Shown: positions 20,512 through 30,745 of the stretch, one piece after another
How positions within the stretch are numbered: position 1 is the first letter of the stretch
Layout: the number at the start of each line of letters is the position of its first letter
Origin: Limnephilus marmoratus
Lineage: Eukaryota; Arthropoda; Insecta; Trichoptera; Limnephilidae
NCBI GenBank assembly: GCA_917880885.1
Contig: OU862928.1
Location: 41,714,962 to 41,778,961, forward strand
Direction of reading: 5' to 3'
DNA length: 64,000 nucleotides
The notes under the pieces: generated by a model
The model's database searches: none
The model's input: only the letters and a program-made list of their open reading frames with translations
What the model was told of the DNA's origin: nothing
Translations under genes and position numbers: made by a program

Positions 20512-21935
20512 GCTCACAAGAGTCCTAGCTGCTCCAGTCTGGAGAGAGTGAGTCTATTGCATCCCCAATTGGGGTATGTTATTAGGCTGAAGATAGTGGT
20601 GAAGGGAAGGAGATTGGCAAGAGAAAGATAGGGAAGTACCTGACTATTCAGATGTGTCACCAAACACTGTTAAAGCCATTTCAAGCAACGTTTCAATTTT
20701 GAATGGCGGTCTTATATTTACGATACTAAGAGTATCTTCCACTCTGGAACGTGCCGCAAATTTATTTATTTATTTATTTATTTAAAATTTACGGCACAAA
20801 GTGCCATTTACAAACATGTATTATTATTATATTTAAACAGTCATAGTACAGTGAAGAAAGATTGTTTTTTTTTTAAATTTCTTATAATAAGAGAAAAAAT
20901 TTCTAACAAGTAATGAAAACTTCAAAAGGAACAGTGAAATAAAAAGAATAACTTGTTATGAAGTAACCTCGTTACAATACGTAAGGCTGAAATGTTTGAT
21001 AAGTAGAGCCTTGTATTTTAATAAGGAAATATGAAAAATATCAGCAACATTGGCATAAAAATTACCAATGGTGAGTATTCTATTTATAACAGAATTATAT
21101 CCAGCGACAGATGTATAATTGTCACAATAATACATACTAGGGAACCTTGATCTAATGGTAGGTACATGAAAGTGAATCAACTTTAATATATCAGGGCTAT
21201 CCAACTGATGATTTACAATTTTGTATAAAAATATGAGATCAAAAATTTTTCTTCTGTCACTTAACTTCGACAATTTCAATGAGTGTAATAAAAAGTCATA
21301 ATTTATTGATTCTAAAGGGATTCCAAGTCGAAAATTAATACACCTCAAAAACTTGCGTTGAACTTTTTCAATGATATTAATGTGATTATTAAAGACAGGT
21401 GACCAAATTGTAGAGTTATATTCTAGAATGCTTCTAACGAGAGATGTGAACAGAATTTTTAATGTGTGAATATTTTTAAAATCTTTGGAAATCCTTAAAA
21501 TAAATCCTAACATTTTCATAGCCCTGTTGGCTATAGAAGTTACATGAGATACAAAGCAAAGTTTCTGGTCAAAAATGATGCCTAGGTCAAGTATTTCGAC
21601 TACAGAGATTAAGTCTACATTACAGAGTGCATAATTATATATTATTGGGCGTTTAATTTTGTAGAACCTCATAACTTGGCATTTGTTAATATTTAGCTGA
21701 AGTTTATTACCTGAACACCATTTGAAAAAACTATTGAGATTCTCTTGCAAGATTATACAATCGTGCACATCATTAATGACTTTAAACAGTTTCATATACT
21801 ATATATTATTTTAAATGAATTAATCATGAAATAACACAAATTAATCATATAAAATTTATTTGCCCACGCCGGGATTCATTCCGCGACCTTCGAATTGCGA
21901 GTCAAGAGCCTTACCGCAAGACCACGCTGGCCGTT
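20512..21935 (-). repeat. tRNA-derived SINE, split by a LINE
   Basis: The head lies at 21835-21935 (minus sense GCGGTAAGGCTCTTGACTCG, then GGTCGCGG) and the body at 20512-20760 (minus sense GGTGACACATCTGAATAGTC-type block to GACTCTTGTGAGC). The LINE at 20761-21800 sits between. The intact order is seen at 40630-40945. Confidence 0.65.
20761..21800 (-). pseudogene. Jockey/CR1-like LINE, 3' end
   Basis: Open for 279 codons on the minus strand (21795 to 20956). Motifs are WCSGNKLQLNINKCQVMRFY, DLGIIFDQKLCFVSH, LVRSILEYNSTIWSP, VQRKFLRCINFRLGIP and KLSDRRKIFDLIFLYK. It starts just after the RT palm, so it is 5' truncated. The 3' UTR ends in TAAA repeats at 20761-20785. The best-preserved member of the group with 175-1250, although catalytically incomplete. 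Confidence 0.87.
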
Positions 21936-21959
21936 TGTTATTTGGGTTATTTTACAATT

Positions 21960-22260
21960 TAATCATTAAAAATAATATAAGGTATATTTGCTTATAACGG
22001 ACACTGTTCCGGAGTGGAACATACTCTTAGTATCGCCCAGTAATAACACCAATCAGAATTGGAACGTTGCTTGAAGTGGCTTTAGCCGTGTTTGGCGACC
22101 AGAGTTGAATATCCAGGAACTTCCCCGCCTTCCTCTTTCCCATCTCCTTCCTCACCTACAGTCAGCATCTCAAAATACCCCAAATGAAGATGCCATAGTC
22201 TCACTGGATCCAGACGATTGGGAGCAGATGGGACTCTTGTGCAAATTCACATAAAAAAAA
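21960..22260 (+). repeat. SINE body and A tail
   Basis: Matches the 40755-40945 body (GAGTGGAACATACTCTTAGT, GTGTTTGGCGACCAGAGTTG) and continues to TCTCACTGGATCCAGACGAT, GGGACTCTTGTGCAAATTC and an A run at 22251-22259. This gives the family's 3' end. Confidence 0.65.
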
Positions 22261-22700
22261 TACTAATCTGTGCAAAGTTTCGTGCAAACAGATCTTTTTT
22301 TGCTTTTTAGTTTAAATATTATAGCAAAATTACTTGTCTTTTCTCGAATGGGAATTCTTTTTTAACAAAAAAAAGTGTAATGTAATCAAGAATAAGTAGT
22401 AAAAAACCTACAAAAATGGCCTTACTATAAAAACGTCTTCAAAAAGTCGTATCGAAATTCGTAGGTTTTAAATGGGAAAACATTTCTTTTTGCCTGAAGA
22501 AATAAAAAGAAAATCCGATATAAATTTTGGTAAGTAACGAGAATTCAATTCTCTACCAACATCAAAGAACTGAAGAGATTTTTCTTAGAAGTGAAATTTC
22601 TTGAAAAGGAAAACTGATAAACGTTGGATGAAAAGGACTAATTTAAATAAAATCTTTCGCCTTGTAGGAACGCGACAGGACGATGAAATGGTAACACGAC
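22261..22700. other. Unassigned AT-rich stretch
   Basis: No recognised feature; short frames have no motif. Confidence 0.45.
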
Positions 22701-22991
22701 TTTTTATCTCGCGACATAATAGCCACGGCAAATTATCCTCCGACAAAATATCTTACGGCAAAACATCCTCCAACAAAATTTTAAGCAACCCCCGACACAA
22801 AAAAGAGCTGATGACTGATTGTAGCTAAGAACCATCTTGATCAGGACTTTGAACAAAAAAACCGCATCATAATCGGTCCATTCATTTAGGAGCTACGATG
22901 TCACAGACAGACATACAGACAGAGAGACAGATAGATACAGAAACTTATAACACTGCTCCTTGCGTCGGGCATTAAAAATATCTACTGAAAC

Positions 22992-23013
22992 TTAACCTAA
23001 CCTAACCTAACCT
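22992..23013 (+). repeat. Interstitial telomere-like (CCTAA)n
   Basis: About four CCTAA units, the complement of the insect telomere unit TTAGG. Confidence 0.85.
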
Positions 23014-23111
23014 AATAAATAAATGGGACAAAAATAATACAGACATTCTGTACATACGTACTGTAAAGACAATAAATTATTGTTACCTGCATTATTTTGG
23101 TGTCATTTTTT

Positions 23112-23375
23112 AGGTTAGGTTGGGTTAGGTTAGGTTAGGTTATGTTAGGTTAGATTAGGTTAGGTTAGATTAGGTTAGTTTAGGTTAGGCAAGGTAAGGT
23201 TATTTTCGTTATTTGTTTTTGGGGTGTTATGCCGTGTTGCGCTACCTCCTTCTTTAGCCAACGTTTCGGACATCGTTGCAGTGTCCATCATCAGGGCAGA
23301 TCCGGCAGATCCGGTAGATGTGTGACAAGGTTAGGTTAGGTTAGTTTAGGTAAGGCTATGTTAGGTTAGGTTAGG
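23112..23375 (+). repeat. Interstitial telomere-like (TTAGG)n, interrupted
   Basis: TTAGG units with substitutions at 23112-23185 and again at 23330-23375, separated by a type E repeat at 23203-23325 that seems to have inserted into the array. Confidence 0.85.
23203..23325 (-). repeat. Short dispersed repeat E
   Basis: Minus sense: CGGATCTGCCCTGATGATGG, CAACGATGTCCGAAACGTTG, then GGAGGTAGCGCAACACGGCA and an end of CCAAAAACAAATAACGAAAA. Clean copy of the family best shown at 31301-31455. Confidence 0.7.
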
Positions 23376-23384
23376 TATTAGTAG

Positions 23385-23625
23385 ATTTTGTTGGGGGATA
23401 TTTTGTCGGAGGATTTTTTGTCGGAGGATATTTTCTCGGAGGATATTTTGTCGAAAGATATTTTGTCGGAGGATTTTTTGTCGGAGGATATTTTGTCGAA
23501 AGATATTTTCTCGGAGGATATTTTGTCGAAAGATATTTTGTCGGAGGATATTTTCTCGGAGGATATTTTCTCGGGGGACATTTTGTTGAAAGATATTTTG
23601 TCGGGGATATATTGTCGCGGGGTGA
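23385..23625 (-). repeat. 15-bp tandem array (D-K-I-S-S coding in one frame)
   Basis: About 16 units of GATATTTTGTCGGAG with changes such as GAAAG or CTC. The minus-strand frame reads repeated [DE]-K-[IK]-S-[SF]. No start context, flanking coding sequence or non-repeat domain supports a real protein, so it is listed as a minisatellite. Confidence 0.85.
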
Positions 23626-23650
23626 AAAGTCGCGGAACTCGATGAAATTG

Positions 23651-23999
23651 ATTATTATCTGTTCAATAAAGAATTTCGGTTACGTAATACGGGGCGACTT
23701 TTGAATCGTGGGGTGTCTTTGATCTTCCCAGATACCTACACAATTATGGCTGCCACTGAAAAATTATTTGTTTTATTTAATGTTTGTTTTCGGGCCTCAA
23801 ATACGAGTATATTGACGCTTGACACATTCAAACATATTGATAGTTGAATTGTGAAGCTGTTTTTTAGATATTTTCGGACAGAAAGAAATGAAAATTTTAC
23901 GTTGACTTTTCGGACAAACTGCATGATGTAAGTGTAAAAATGTAGCCCAGCTTTGGTTAAACGTGTATAAATTTAAAAAATATATTTTTTGTGTGAATA
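23651..23999. other. Unassigned
   Basis: No recognised feature. Confidence 0.45.
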
Positions 24000-24712
24000 C
24001 CGCGCAAGAGTCCCAACTACTCCCGTCTGGAGACAGTAAGTCTACGGCATCCCTAATTGAGGTATGTTGTGAGAAAAAAGATATTGGGGAGGGGAAGGAG
24101 ATGTGGAAGAGGTAGATGGGGAGCTGCCTTGCTAATCAGACCTGGTGACCAAACACGGCTAAAGCCATTTTAAGCTACGTTGTATCAAAAACATTTCAAT
24201 TCTTAATGATGGTCTTATACAAGGACGACACTGAGATTATCCTCCACTCTGAATTATGCCGCAAATATACTATATATATAATATACTATATATTGTACAA
24301 TAACCATTAAAAAAAATTAAAATAAATAAAAAACTTTCTACTACAACACATAAATACTTGTCACACATAATCATAAATAAATACGTAAACACCTCAGCAC
24401 AGGTTCTCCTAGTGAGGTGTTCACGAAACATTCAACCATTCGTGGATAGGTACACCTTCACAAACCTACCTTACACCCAACATGATAAAATTGCAAAATA
24501 TATTTTGTAAAAATGTTTTCAAAATTTATCTATTATGTTAAAATCTTAATAAATAGGTAAATACTGTAATACATACAAATAAATAAATAAAAATAAAATA
24601 TTATTCTCAATTAAATAATCGCGAAATAAAACCAATTAATCATTTTTTATGGGCATGCCGGTATTTGAACTCGCGAACTTCGGATTGGTAGTCAAGAGCC
24701 TCATGTATATAA
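24000..24712 (-). repeat. SINE copy with LINE 3' UTR inserted
   Basis: Body at 24000-24270 (minus sense GTGTTTGGTCACCAGGTCTG and GGGACTCTTGCGCGG) and head at 24650-24705 (minus sense AGGCTCTTGACTACCAATCC). Between them 24290-24600 holds a LINE 3' UTR with CACCTTCACAAACCTACCTT, also present in opposite sense at 52735-52890. The layout mirrors the split SINE at 20512-21935. Confidence 0.6.
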
Positions 24713-24769
24713 TGTATATTATAGTTATGGAAAACACTTTAACAATTTTTTGTAAGGAAAATGTTGTAC

Positions 24770-25130
24770 GTGTTAAGGCCCGGCTTTTCGCATTTCTACC
24801 GATTTATTAATATATTTTCCTTAAACAGTTTAAGTTTAAAAGTTCTTAAAAAATATATGTTATTCTTGAAGATAATATCTATACATTCCCCACGCCGAAA
24901 CAGCAATTATATGACATTCCTTCGATAGAAAAAAATCTCAAATTATGCTCCGAAAATTATTATGCACGTTTTTATCAGTTATTTTACAAATTATGTTTAT
25001 GAAAAAATTCACAGATTGTCTTTTTTGTTATATTAGATATTACTTATGAAATTTTAACAGAATCGCGTTTTATTAAACATTTTCACAATTTTCATATCTC
25101 TCCTTCTTCTGATTTTACCTTACCGGGCCT
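24770..25130 (+). repeat. Dispersed repeat D
   Basis: Co-linear with 63335-63705: GTTATTCTTGAAGATAATAT, AGAAAAAAATCTCAAATTAT and CAGTTATTTTACAA in the same order and spacing, with about 360 bp in all. Non-coding, nature unknown. Confidence 0.65.
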
Positions 25131-25865
25131 TAAAGTCATCCCACTTAATGATTTATATCACCATGTATTAATTTTTTTGACTCTTCAAAATCATATACAG
25201 TTTTTTCATCATATATTTAGATATTTTAAACATGTGAAATAAATATGACAAAAAAAAACCTTCCACCAAAAATTTTAAGAAAGAGAAATATGGTTTAAAA
25301 GTTGAAAATTGATCAAAGTCACACCATTTTACGGTATTTACAAATGAAACAAAAGTAAGAAAAAAAATGCCTTTTTGGGCACACAGACACGCCCACAACA
25401 TACTTCCATAGGATTATCTCCTCATCGTATCAAAAATGAATATCCACTTCAAACAAACTTGTTTGAAATTTAATAATATTACATCAAAAACACTATTATA
25501 ACATCCTTTGTAAGTTCACCTTCATTTCGACATTGACCCCAGTTGTTCGCTTTGACCCCTATTTTACCTTTGGAAATACCCCCAGACCCAACATTATACC
25601 ATTACCTTAATTATCTATAATACCTATAGTTTACCCCATTTTGCAATAGCACATGCAAATCCCCAGAAGTGGGGTAACTTTAGTTTGGAACAAGGTGGTT
25701 AAACCTCGACAAAGTGAACTTAACTACAATAATTGGTTCAAAGTTGTTTAGTATTCTGATTTACACCTGGAATTTGATTACATACGAGTACCTCAGGATT
25801 TTGTAGAGGAAATCACTAATTTAATCAGTAATGCATTCAAACTTCAAACTAACTAAGTAACCATC
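25131..25865. other. Unassigned AT-rich stretch
   Basis: A 77-codon minus-strand frame at 25168-25401 has no motif that I know. Nothing else noticed. Confidence 0.4.
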
Positions 25866-26395
25866 ACTCCGTTTCCCCGCAGGGGTAGGCAGAGAGGACG
25901 GACCGCCAAACAAATCTATCTTGGCACACACCCCTTGCCTCGTTCATATTCATACATCGTCTGACACATGCCTTCTATTATTCTGACTCTTGACATGACT
26001 TTTTTTTTTTACAAGAGCTCCACACAGGAGGCCCTGAGGAAAATAATTTCCCTCAGGGCCTATGTCATATTTGGGGATGCTGTGTGGAGGATTTTTTTAA
26101 GGAAAGGAAGGAGAGGAGAGTTCTTAGAAGGAAAAGGGTTTAAGGGGTGGGTAGGAATCTGGGGTTCAGTGTGTCCTGGTCATCCAAGACCTAGACAAAC
26201 CTCACCCCATGAACCCGGGCACCCCTGCTAAATCACCAAACGTAGCGAACCACTTGGGGTGACCTACGGCAGAGGTGTTTGTTATCCAATAAATGTTTCC
26301 GGGGCGGCGGTACCCATTCCCGCCTCCCAAATTGACTACTCATGTATCTTATTCACTTGATCGTGCCAAGTCTTCCTCGGGCGTCCCCGACTTCT
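25866..26395 (-). pseudogene. Non-LTR RT C-terminal end, split by a type B element
   Basis: Minus sense: GRRSRGRPRKTWHDQV at 26395-26340 and, after the insertion, DNA for NNRR...GPSSLPTPAG at 25998-25866. This matches the intact fragment at 15030-15265. It also carries point changes and stops. Confidence 0.75.
25999..26334 (-). repeat. Non-coding hairpin-tail element (type B)
   Basis: Cleanest hairpin of the family. Inner arms GGCCCTGAGG (26030-26039) and CCTCAGGGCC (26051-26060) pair perfectly over 10 bp; outer arms CTCCACACA (26018-26026) and TGTGTGGAG (26081-26089) pair over 9 bp. A T run (poly(A) on the sense strand) is at 26001-26010 and the 5' end near 26330 reads GGGAGGCGGGAATGGGTACC in sense. 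Confidence 0.82.
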
Positions 26396-26399
26396 TCTA

Positions 26400-27005
26400 C
26401 CATTCACATTTGCGTCATATGTTTTCCTTACACTCTTTACCTTTTCTCCCTGCGTGTCCTTTCCTATTCGTTCCGTTCCCCTTTCAACCCCCCCCCCCCC
26501 CATTACCCTATCGCGTTTCCACTCCGCCTCCTCCACCTTCTTTCTCCCCATTCCACCACCCCCTTTCCCCGTCCCGCAAACCCCCCTCCCGAGTTCCCCT
26601 CCCCCTCCCAGGCTCCCCTCCCCCCTCCCAGATTCCCCTCCCCCTCCCTGGTTTCCCTCCCCCCCTCTCGCGTTCCATAAATTAATTCCCAGTAGTTTTC
26701 AAACAGCTCGCGTGCCACCTATTGCAATTTTTTTATATAAATTTCATAATGCCAGAGCTTAAAAGACAATAACGAACACAACAAAAAAATAATTATCCAA
26801 TTTGGTGCAGTCGTTCGGAAGTTATGCGCTTTCATACATTTCGGCGATTCATTTTTATGCAATTTTCATAATGTCAGAGCTCACCAGAAATTTTATACAA
26901 ACCTTCTCCTGACAATAGTGAACCCAACAAAAAAATAATTATCCAATTTGGTGCAGTCGATCGGAAGTTATGCGGGAACATACATTTCGGCGATTCATTT
27001 TTATT
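26400..27005 (+). repeat. C-rich repeat (family H) with duplicated 3' part
   Basis: CCTGCGTGTCCTTTCC, a long C/T-rich tract, AAACAGCTCGCGTGCCACCT, TTTCATAATGCCAGAGCT, then AATTTGGTGCAGTCGTTCGG and CATTTCGGCGATTCATTTTT. The last two blocks occur twice (about 26790-26870 and 26930-27005). Proline-rich frames over the C tract are artefacts of composition. Best full copy: 59905-60350. Confidence 0.7.
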
Positions 27006-27385
27006 AATACAGATTTTTGGGGTATTTTGACCTCACATCCAAAATTTAATTTTATATGAAAAAGGTTCTGCAACTGTTTTTAAAGTCTCTCCGTTATTTG
27101 TTCTGCTCTTTCTTCTTATGATAAATATGAAATAATCAATTCTTTTTTTTATTGGTGCCCTTTTTTACTCATTTAAAGTACGCTCTAGCGTGTTTAAATC
27201 GCACTTTATGGAACGCGCGTTTTTTAAAGTTACCATGGCAACATCAACAAATCAACAAAATGTGAAGTCTAAATGTCAACTTTTAACTATAAATCTGACA
27301 GGAATATTTTAAACGTCAAATAAAACATTACAAATGTTTCAAAAATTTTATTCAAAGTTTACATTCTTTTTTACATCGTTTACAT
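27006..27385. other. Unassigned, possibly part of a Crypton-derived element
   Basis: Non-coding sequence next to the recombinase scrap. Contains TTTAAATCGCACTTTATGGA and GTTACCATGGCAACATCAAC. No boundary was found. Confidence 0.35.
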
Positions 27386-27617
27386 TCTAATTATTTAAAT
27401 GGATGTGAAAAGAGCAGTTCGTATTATTTGAAATATTAAAACCTCCGTTTTTTAAATCGGAGGAAATGCTGTTCAAATTAATAGTATTCTCGGAAGTCAA
27501 TGAGGCTGCACTTCTATTAATGGCAGTTCCAATAATGTTTGAAACATTCTTCTTATTGCTAATGCTCTCTTCCACGTAACCAGTCGCCACAGCTGCCGAT
27601 TTCCATCCTACTTGTCG
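27386..27617 (-). pseudogene. Crypton-like tyrosine recombinase, C-terminal end
   Basis: The minus strand reads VGWKSAAVATGYVEESISNK, the pattern (GGWxS...VAxxYVExS) that holds the catalytic tyrosine in Crypton-type recombinases. It continues to a GGFNIS...NCSFHIHLNN end like that of related animal proteins. The frame opens after a stop at 27618-27620, so only about 75 residues remain. The R-H-R catalytic residues upstream are missing. Identification is by motif only. Confidence 0.62.
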
Positions 27618-28099
27618 TTATCAATGTTAGAACTCATTTACTAACTCACCCTACTTGTCATTATCAATGCTAGAACTCATTTTACAACACACAATAACTA
27701 GTAAAAACCGTGATGTCAACTATTAATCTTATGTGACAGATTGCAAATTAATGTTTGTGTTTTTCATTTCCATGACAACAAGATATTGTGATGTCACATC
27801 ACGAATTCATTAATAGTTCTTATTTCCAAATTTTTAATAATAATATCAATATTTATGTTTGCAAAGTGTACCAATAAAAAAAAATAGCGTAAAGTATTCG
27901 TAGATAACTAGTCTTTAAAACACTTGCTTTATTTCGAGCACTCGGCTACGCCATCGTGCTCGAAAAATCGCGCGTGTTTTAAAGACCTGTTTATCCACTT
28001 ATATTTTAATATACTATTCTAGACATGTTTTTATATTTAAAAAAACAGGTGTTTTTGGACCCAAATAAAGTGAAAAGTAAATTTTGATTGAGCAATGCT
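27618..28099. repeat. Short direct repeat and imperfect hairpin
   Basis: ACTTGTC(G/A)TTATCAATG occurs twice (27611 and 27653 regions). At 27913-27995 AGTCTTTAAAACAC and GTGTTTTAAAGAC flank CGAGCAC and GTGCTCG, an imperfect 80-bp hairpin, MITE-like. Confidence 0.5.
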
Positions 28100-28352
28100 A
28101 TTTATTGCAAATAAACTGAGTCTAATTGTCTAGTATCGTTTCTAATTGTCTATAAACGTCACTAATTATCTAACAACCTTGCAAGTTTAATAACAACTGT
28201 AGTGTCCGTGGTACACTGTGGCCGCGGGGGGGGGGGGACCGGGTGCCGAACGTGGCCGAAGGTTTCCGATCCTGCCTGAAGGTGGTAGTGGAGGGGCAGG
28301 CCAGAGGCGCTGGCAGTGCACGGCGGCTGCCGGCATTCCGCGAATTACCTTA

Positions 28353-28513
28353 GGGAACGTACCCAAACTACGTGACCAACTTTTTGCAATTTTTAACCCC
28401 CCCCCCCCCCCCGGTGACCAAAATCCTAAGGAACCCGCCGCTCATTTGTATGGAGCGTGACCTTTTGACGACCCCCCCCCCCTAAAAGTGTCACGTAGTA
28501 TGGGTACGTTCCC
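28353..28513. mobile_element. 161-bp MITE with TTA target duplication
   Basis: Terminal inverted repeats GGGAACGTACCCAAACTACG and its near complement (ACGTAGTATGGGTACGTTCC plus C) are flanked by TTA at 28350-28352 and 28514-28516. The 3-bp TTA duplication suits PIF/Harbinger-type transposition. The interior contains two C runs and is non-coding. Confidence 0.8.
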
Positions 28514-28675
28514 TTACTAGCGTTAGCATTGTACTTCTTCATAATTGACTTAATAAATAACCATTCGTATAAACGAGACCTTTTCAATAAATTGTATTTG
28601 TAATTGTCACAGACATTACAATAACTTTGCTAAATATCTAGTAACGTTGCTAATTGTCTAGTAACTTTGCAATTT

Positions 28676-28775
28676 TTTTTATTTATTTTGATACAACATT
28701 TTACATTTCACAGTACAATCCAATAATGTTGGCCTCATTGGGTGACTTACCCGTTCTGAGGCCCTCATTGTTAAT
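28676..28775 (-). repeat. LINE 3' UTR fragment
   Basis: AATGTTGGCCTCATTGGGTG and CTGAGGCCC also occur at 29695-29755, the 3' UTR of the LINE at 29645-30385. It interrupts the minisatellite. Confidence 0.65.
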
Positions 28776-29369
28776 AATTTATAGATAATTTGTCTAGTAA
28801 CGTTGCTAATTGTCTAGAAACGTTGCAAATTGTTTGGTAACCCTGCGAATTGTCTAGTAACGTACCTAATTCTCTAGTAACATTTCAAATTGTTTAGTAT
28901 CATTGCTAATTATTGTCTACTAACGTTGCTAATTTTGTAGTAACGTTGCAAATTGTCTAGTAAAGTCACTAATTGTCTAGTAATACTTCGAATTGTCTAG
29001 TAAAGTTCCTAATTATTGTCTAGTAACGTAGCTTACTTAGTAACGTTGCTAATTGTCTAGTAACGTTGCTAATTGTCTGGTAACGTAGCTTATTATCTAG
29101 TAACGTTGCTAATTATCTACTACCGTTGCAAATTATTGTCTAGTAACGTTGCTAATTGTCTATTAATATTGCTAATTGTCAAATAACTTTTCGAGTTGTC
29201 CAGTAACGTTTCTAATTATTTTCTAGTAACGTTGTTAATTGCCTAGTAACGTTGCTAATTGTCTAGTAACGTATTGTCTCACTTTTCCGTGATTGAAAGG
29301 GCTGTATGCTGTACTATATTATTAGTTATAACGATGAATGTAACTAAGAAATGGTCTTCGAAAGTGACA

Positions 29370-29640
29370 ACACACGAAATCAAAGTTGTGTATATACTTG
29401 TGAGCGTTGAATCTTTGCAGCAAGTCGGTGAGTTTGTGTACTTGGCAAGTTTGTTCGCGAGCGACGGGAAGGCTGATAAAGACATTGACAGACGGAACAC
29501 GAATGCAGGCAATGCAATTATCAGCTGAGACTGAATGCAATACTCACTTTATAATAAGTTATCAAAGGAAGCGAAGCTGTCGGTCTGAGCGGGTACCGAT
29601 CTGCAGTGAGGCGTGGGATTGGCAGAGAAAGGACGAAACT
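29370..29640 (+). pseudogene. LINE RT fragment, frameshifted
   Basis: QVGEFVYLASLFASDGKADK with DIDRR...NAGNA, then in other frames SKEAKLSV and SEAWDWQRKDE. These are successive pieces of the RT C-terminal region of an RTE/CR1-like LINE (FVYLGS...DGK...EIxRRxxAG...YGSEAWxWQxKDE). Stops and frameshifts disable it, and the minus-strand LINE inserted at its end. Confidence 0.75.
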
Positions 29641-29644
29641 GCAT

Positions 29645-30385
29645 TTTTATTTTATTTTTATTTTTTATTGTTGATACAGTATTATTTTACAAATTTTTAT
29701 AGTACAAGCCAGTAATGTTGGCCTCACTGGGTTGTTTACCCGTGCTGAGGCCCCCATTTTATAATATAATACTTTATACATTATAGTTTGAAAAAAAAGA
29801 AATATACAAAGTTGGTGACAAAACAAACAAAAAAATCATTTAAAATAAAGATAATTTTAAACTAAAAATAGAGATCAAAAATTATAATTATTTTAAATTA
29901 ATAAACTAAAAAAATAAAATAATTAAATGAAAATCGGCGTATATTATGTTTTATGTGTTTGTGAGTGTTACGTGTTTTATATTGGTTTTGTGTGTTGGGA
30001 GAATACGTTTTATTCTTTTATGTTATGAAATTTTGGTAAAATTTTCTGTTTTGTTCTTTAATCCATTTTTTTATTTTGTGTCTGAAATTATTTTTGTTTT
30101 CCTCAATTTTTGTTTCAAGTGAAAGACTGTTGAATGCTTTTATAGCTTGGTATTTATGGTGTCTTTTTCCAAAGGTAGTGTTTACCGTCGGAGTTTTTAT
30201 GTTTTCTTTGTACGCTTGTCTAACTGGTCTATTAGTGATATTTGGGGTTTGTTGGAGTGTGTTTTTTTGGTCAAAAATGTAGTTCAGTAGTGTTTTTACA
30301 TATAATTGGCGTATATCTAGTACGTCACAACTTTTATATATTTGATCTGTATTCCCCAAAGGGTTTGGATTCCCAAAATTGAAAA
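29645..30385 (-). pseudogene. LINE 3' end with target duplication
   Basis: Minus reading 30359-30018 (113 codons) ends RHKIKKWIKEQNRKFYQNF, a LINE RT C-terminus, followed by a 3' UTR with GGCCTCACTGG and an A-rich tail at 29645. AAACTGCATT at 29635-29644 and again near 30387-30396 is a probable 10-bp target duplication. The RT core is missing. Confidence 0.78.
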
Positions 30386-30594
30386 AACTGCATTCCCCAA
30401 AGGGTTTGGATAAAACCGTATATTATTAATTTGTGATTGAATTCGTCTAAAATGTATCTAAGACATAAACGTAATCTACGTACAATTTCTTAGAAAGCAG
30501 TTATTTTGCATCTTGCCATAAATAGATACACACGTATGTAATAATTTATTATAATATCTCTTTCACATATATCACTAGCTGGTTCCCGGCAGGC
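30386..30594. other. Unassigned; small direct repeat
   Basis: ATTCCCCAAAGGGTTTGGAT occurs twice, at about 30351 and 30393. Otherwise nothing noticed. Confidence 0.4.
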
Positions 30595-30745
30595 GTTGCT
30601 ATGCAATTTAATAAAGAAATTGTTTCCCCCTGCGTGTCCTTTCCCATACGTCCCTTCCCCTTCCGCCTCCCCTTCCTAGCCCGCGTCCCCTTTCCCTCTC
30701 ACGTTCCCACTCCGATTCCTTCACTTGCTCTCTCCCCAGTAGAGG
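30595..30745 (+). repeat. C-rich repeat H, 5' part
   Basis: Begins near 30582 with CTAGCTGGTTCCCGGCAGGC and GTTGCTATGCAATTTAATAA, then the C/T-rich tract. The 3' part is missing. Confidence 0.6.

Larger units (their letters stand above)
22700..23650. repeat. Imperfect foldback with 15-bp minisatellite and telomere-like repeats
   Basis: Left side: CGCGACTTTTTATCTCGCGA, four or so 15-bp units (CTCCGACAAAATATC type, 22727-22786), later CCTAA repeats (22992-23013). Right side in mirror order: TTAGG repeats (23112-23185 and 23330-23375), a long array of the same 15-bp unit on the other strand (23385-23625), then GGGGTGAAAAGTCGCGG. A type E repeat sits inside at 23203-23325. The array stays open in a frame on each strand because 15 is a multiple of 3; I do not take it as a gene. 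Confidence 0.7.
28100..29277 (+). repeat. About 20-bp minisatellite array, interrupted
   Basis: Many degenerate copies of CTAATTGTCTAGTAACGTTG from about 28100 to 29277, some extended by ATTATTG. Non-repeat blocks interrupt at about 28195-28530 (with a MITE) and 28676-28775 (LINE 3' UTR). No coding potential. Confidence 0.85.

Noticed and set aside
22601..22828. 75-codon plus-strand frame
   Set aside because: Its only structured part is the 15-bp minisatellite; there is no domain and no conserved neighbour.
23385..23625. CRISPR-like array
   Set aside because: Contiguous 15-bp units without spacers, in a eukaryotic context.
23388..23645. Repeat protein encoded by the 15-bp array
   Set aside because: Open on both strands for arithmetic reasons, with no supporting sequence outside the repeats.
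26293..26762. Proline-rich open frames over the C/T-rich tract
   Set aside because: Several frames are open at once because the tract is almost pure C and T. The sequence is a dispersed repeat with other copies in other frames.
27387..27590. Host protein of 67 codons
   Set aside because: The sequence continues upstream in frame without a Met and fits the end of a Crypton-type recombinase.
28100..29277. CRISPR-like array
   Set aside because: A degenerate contiguous minisatellite without unique spacers.
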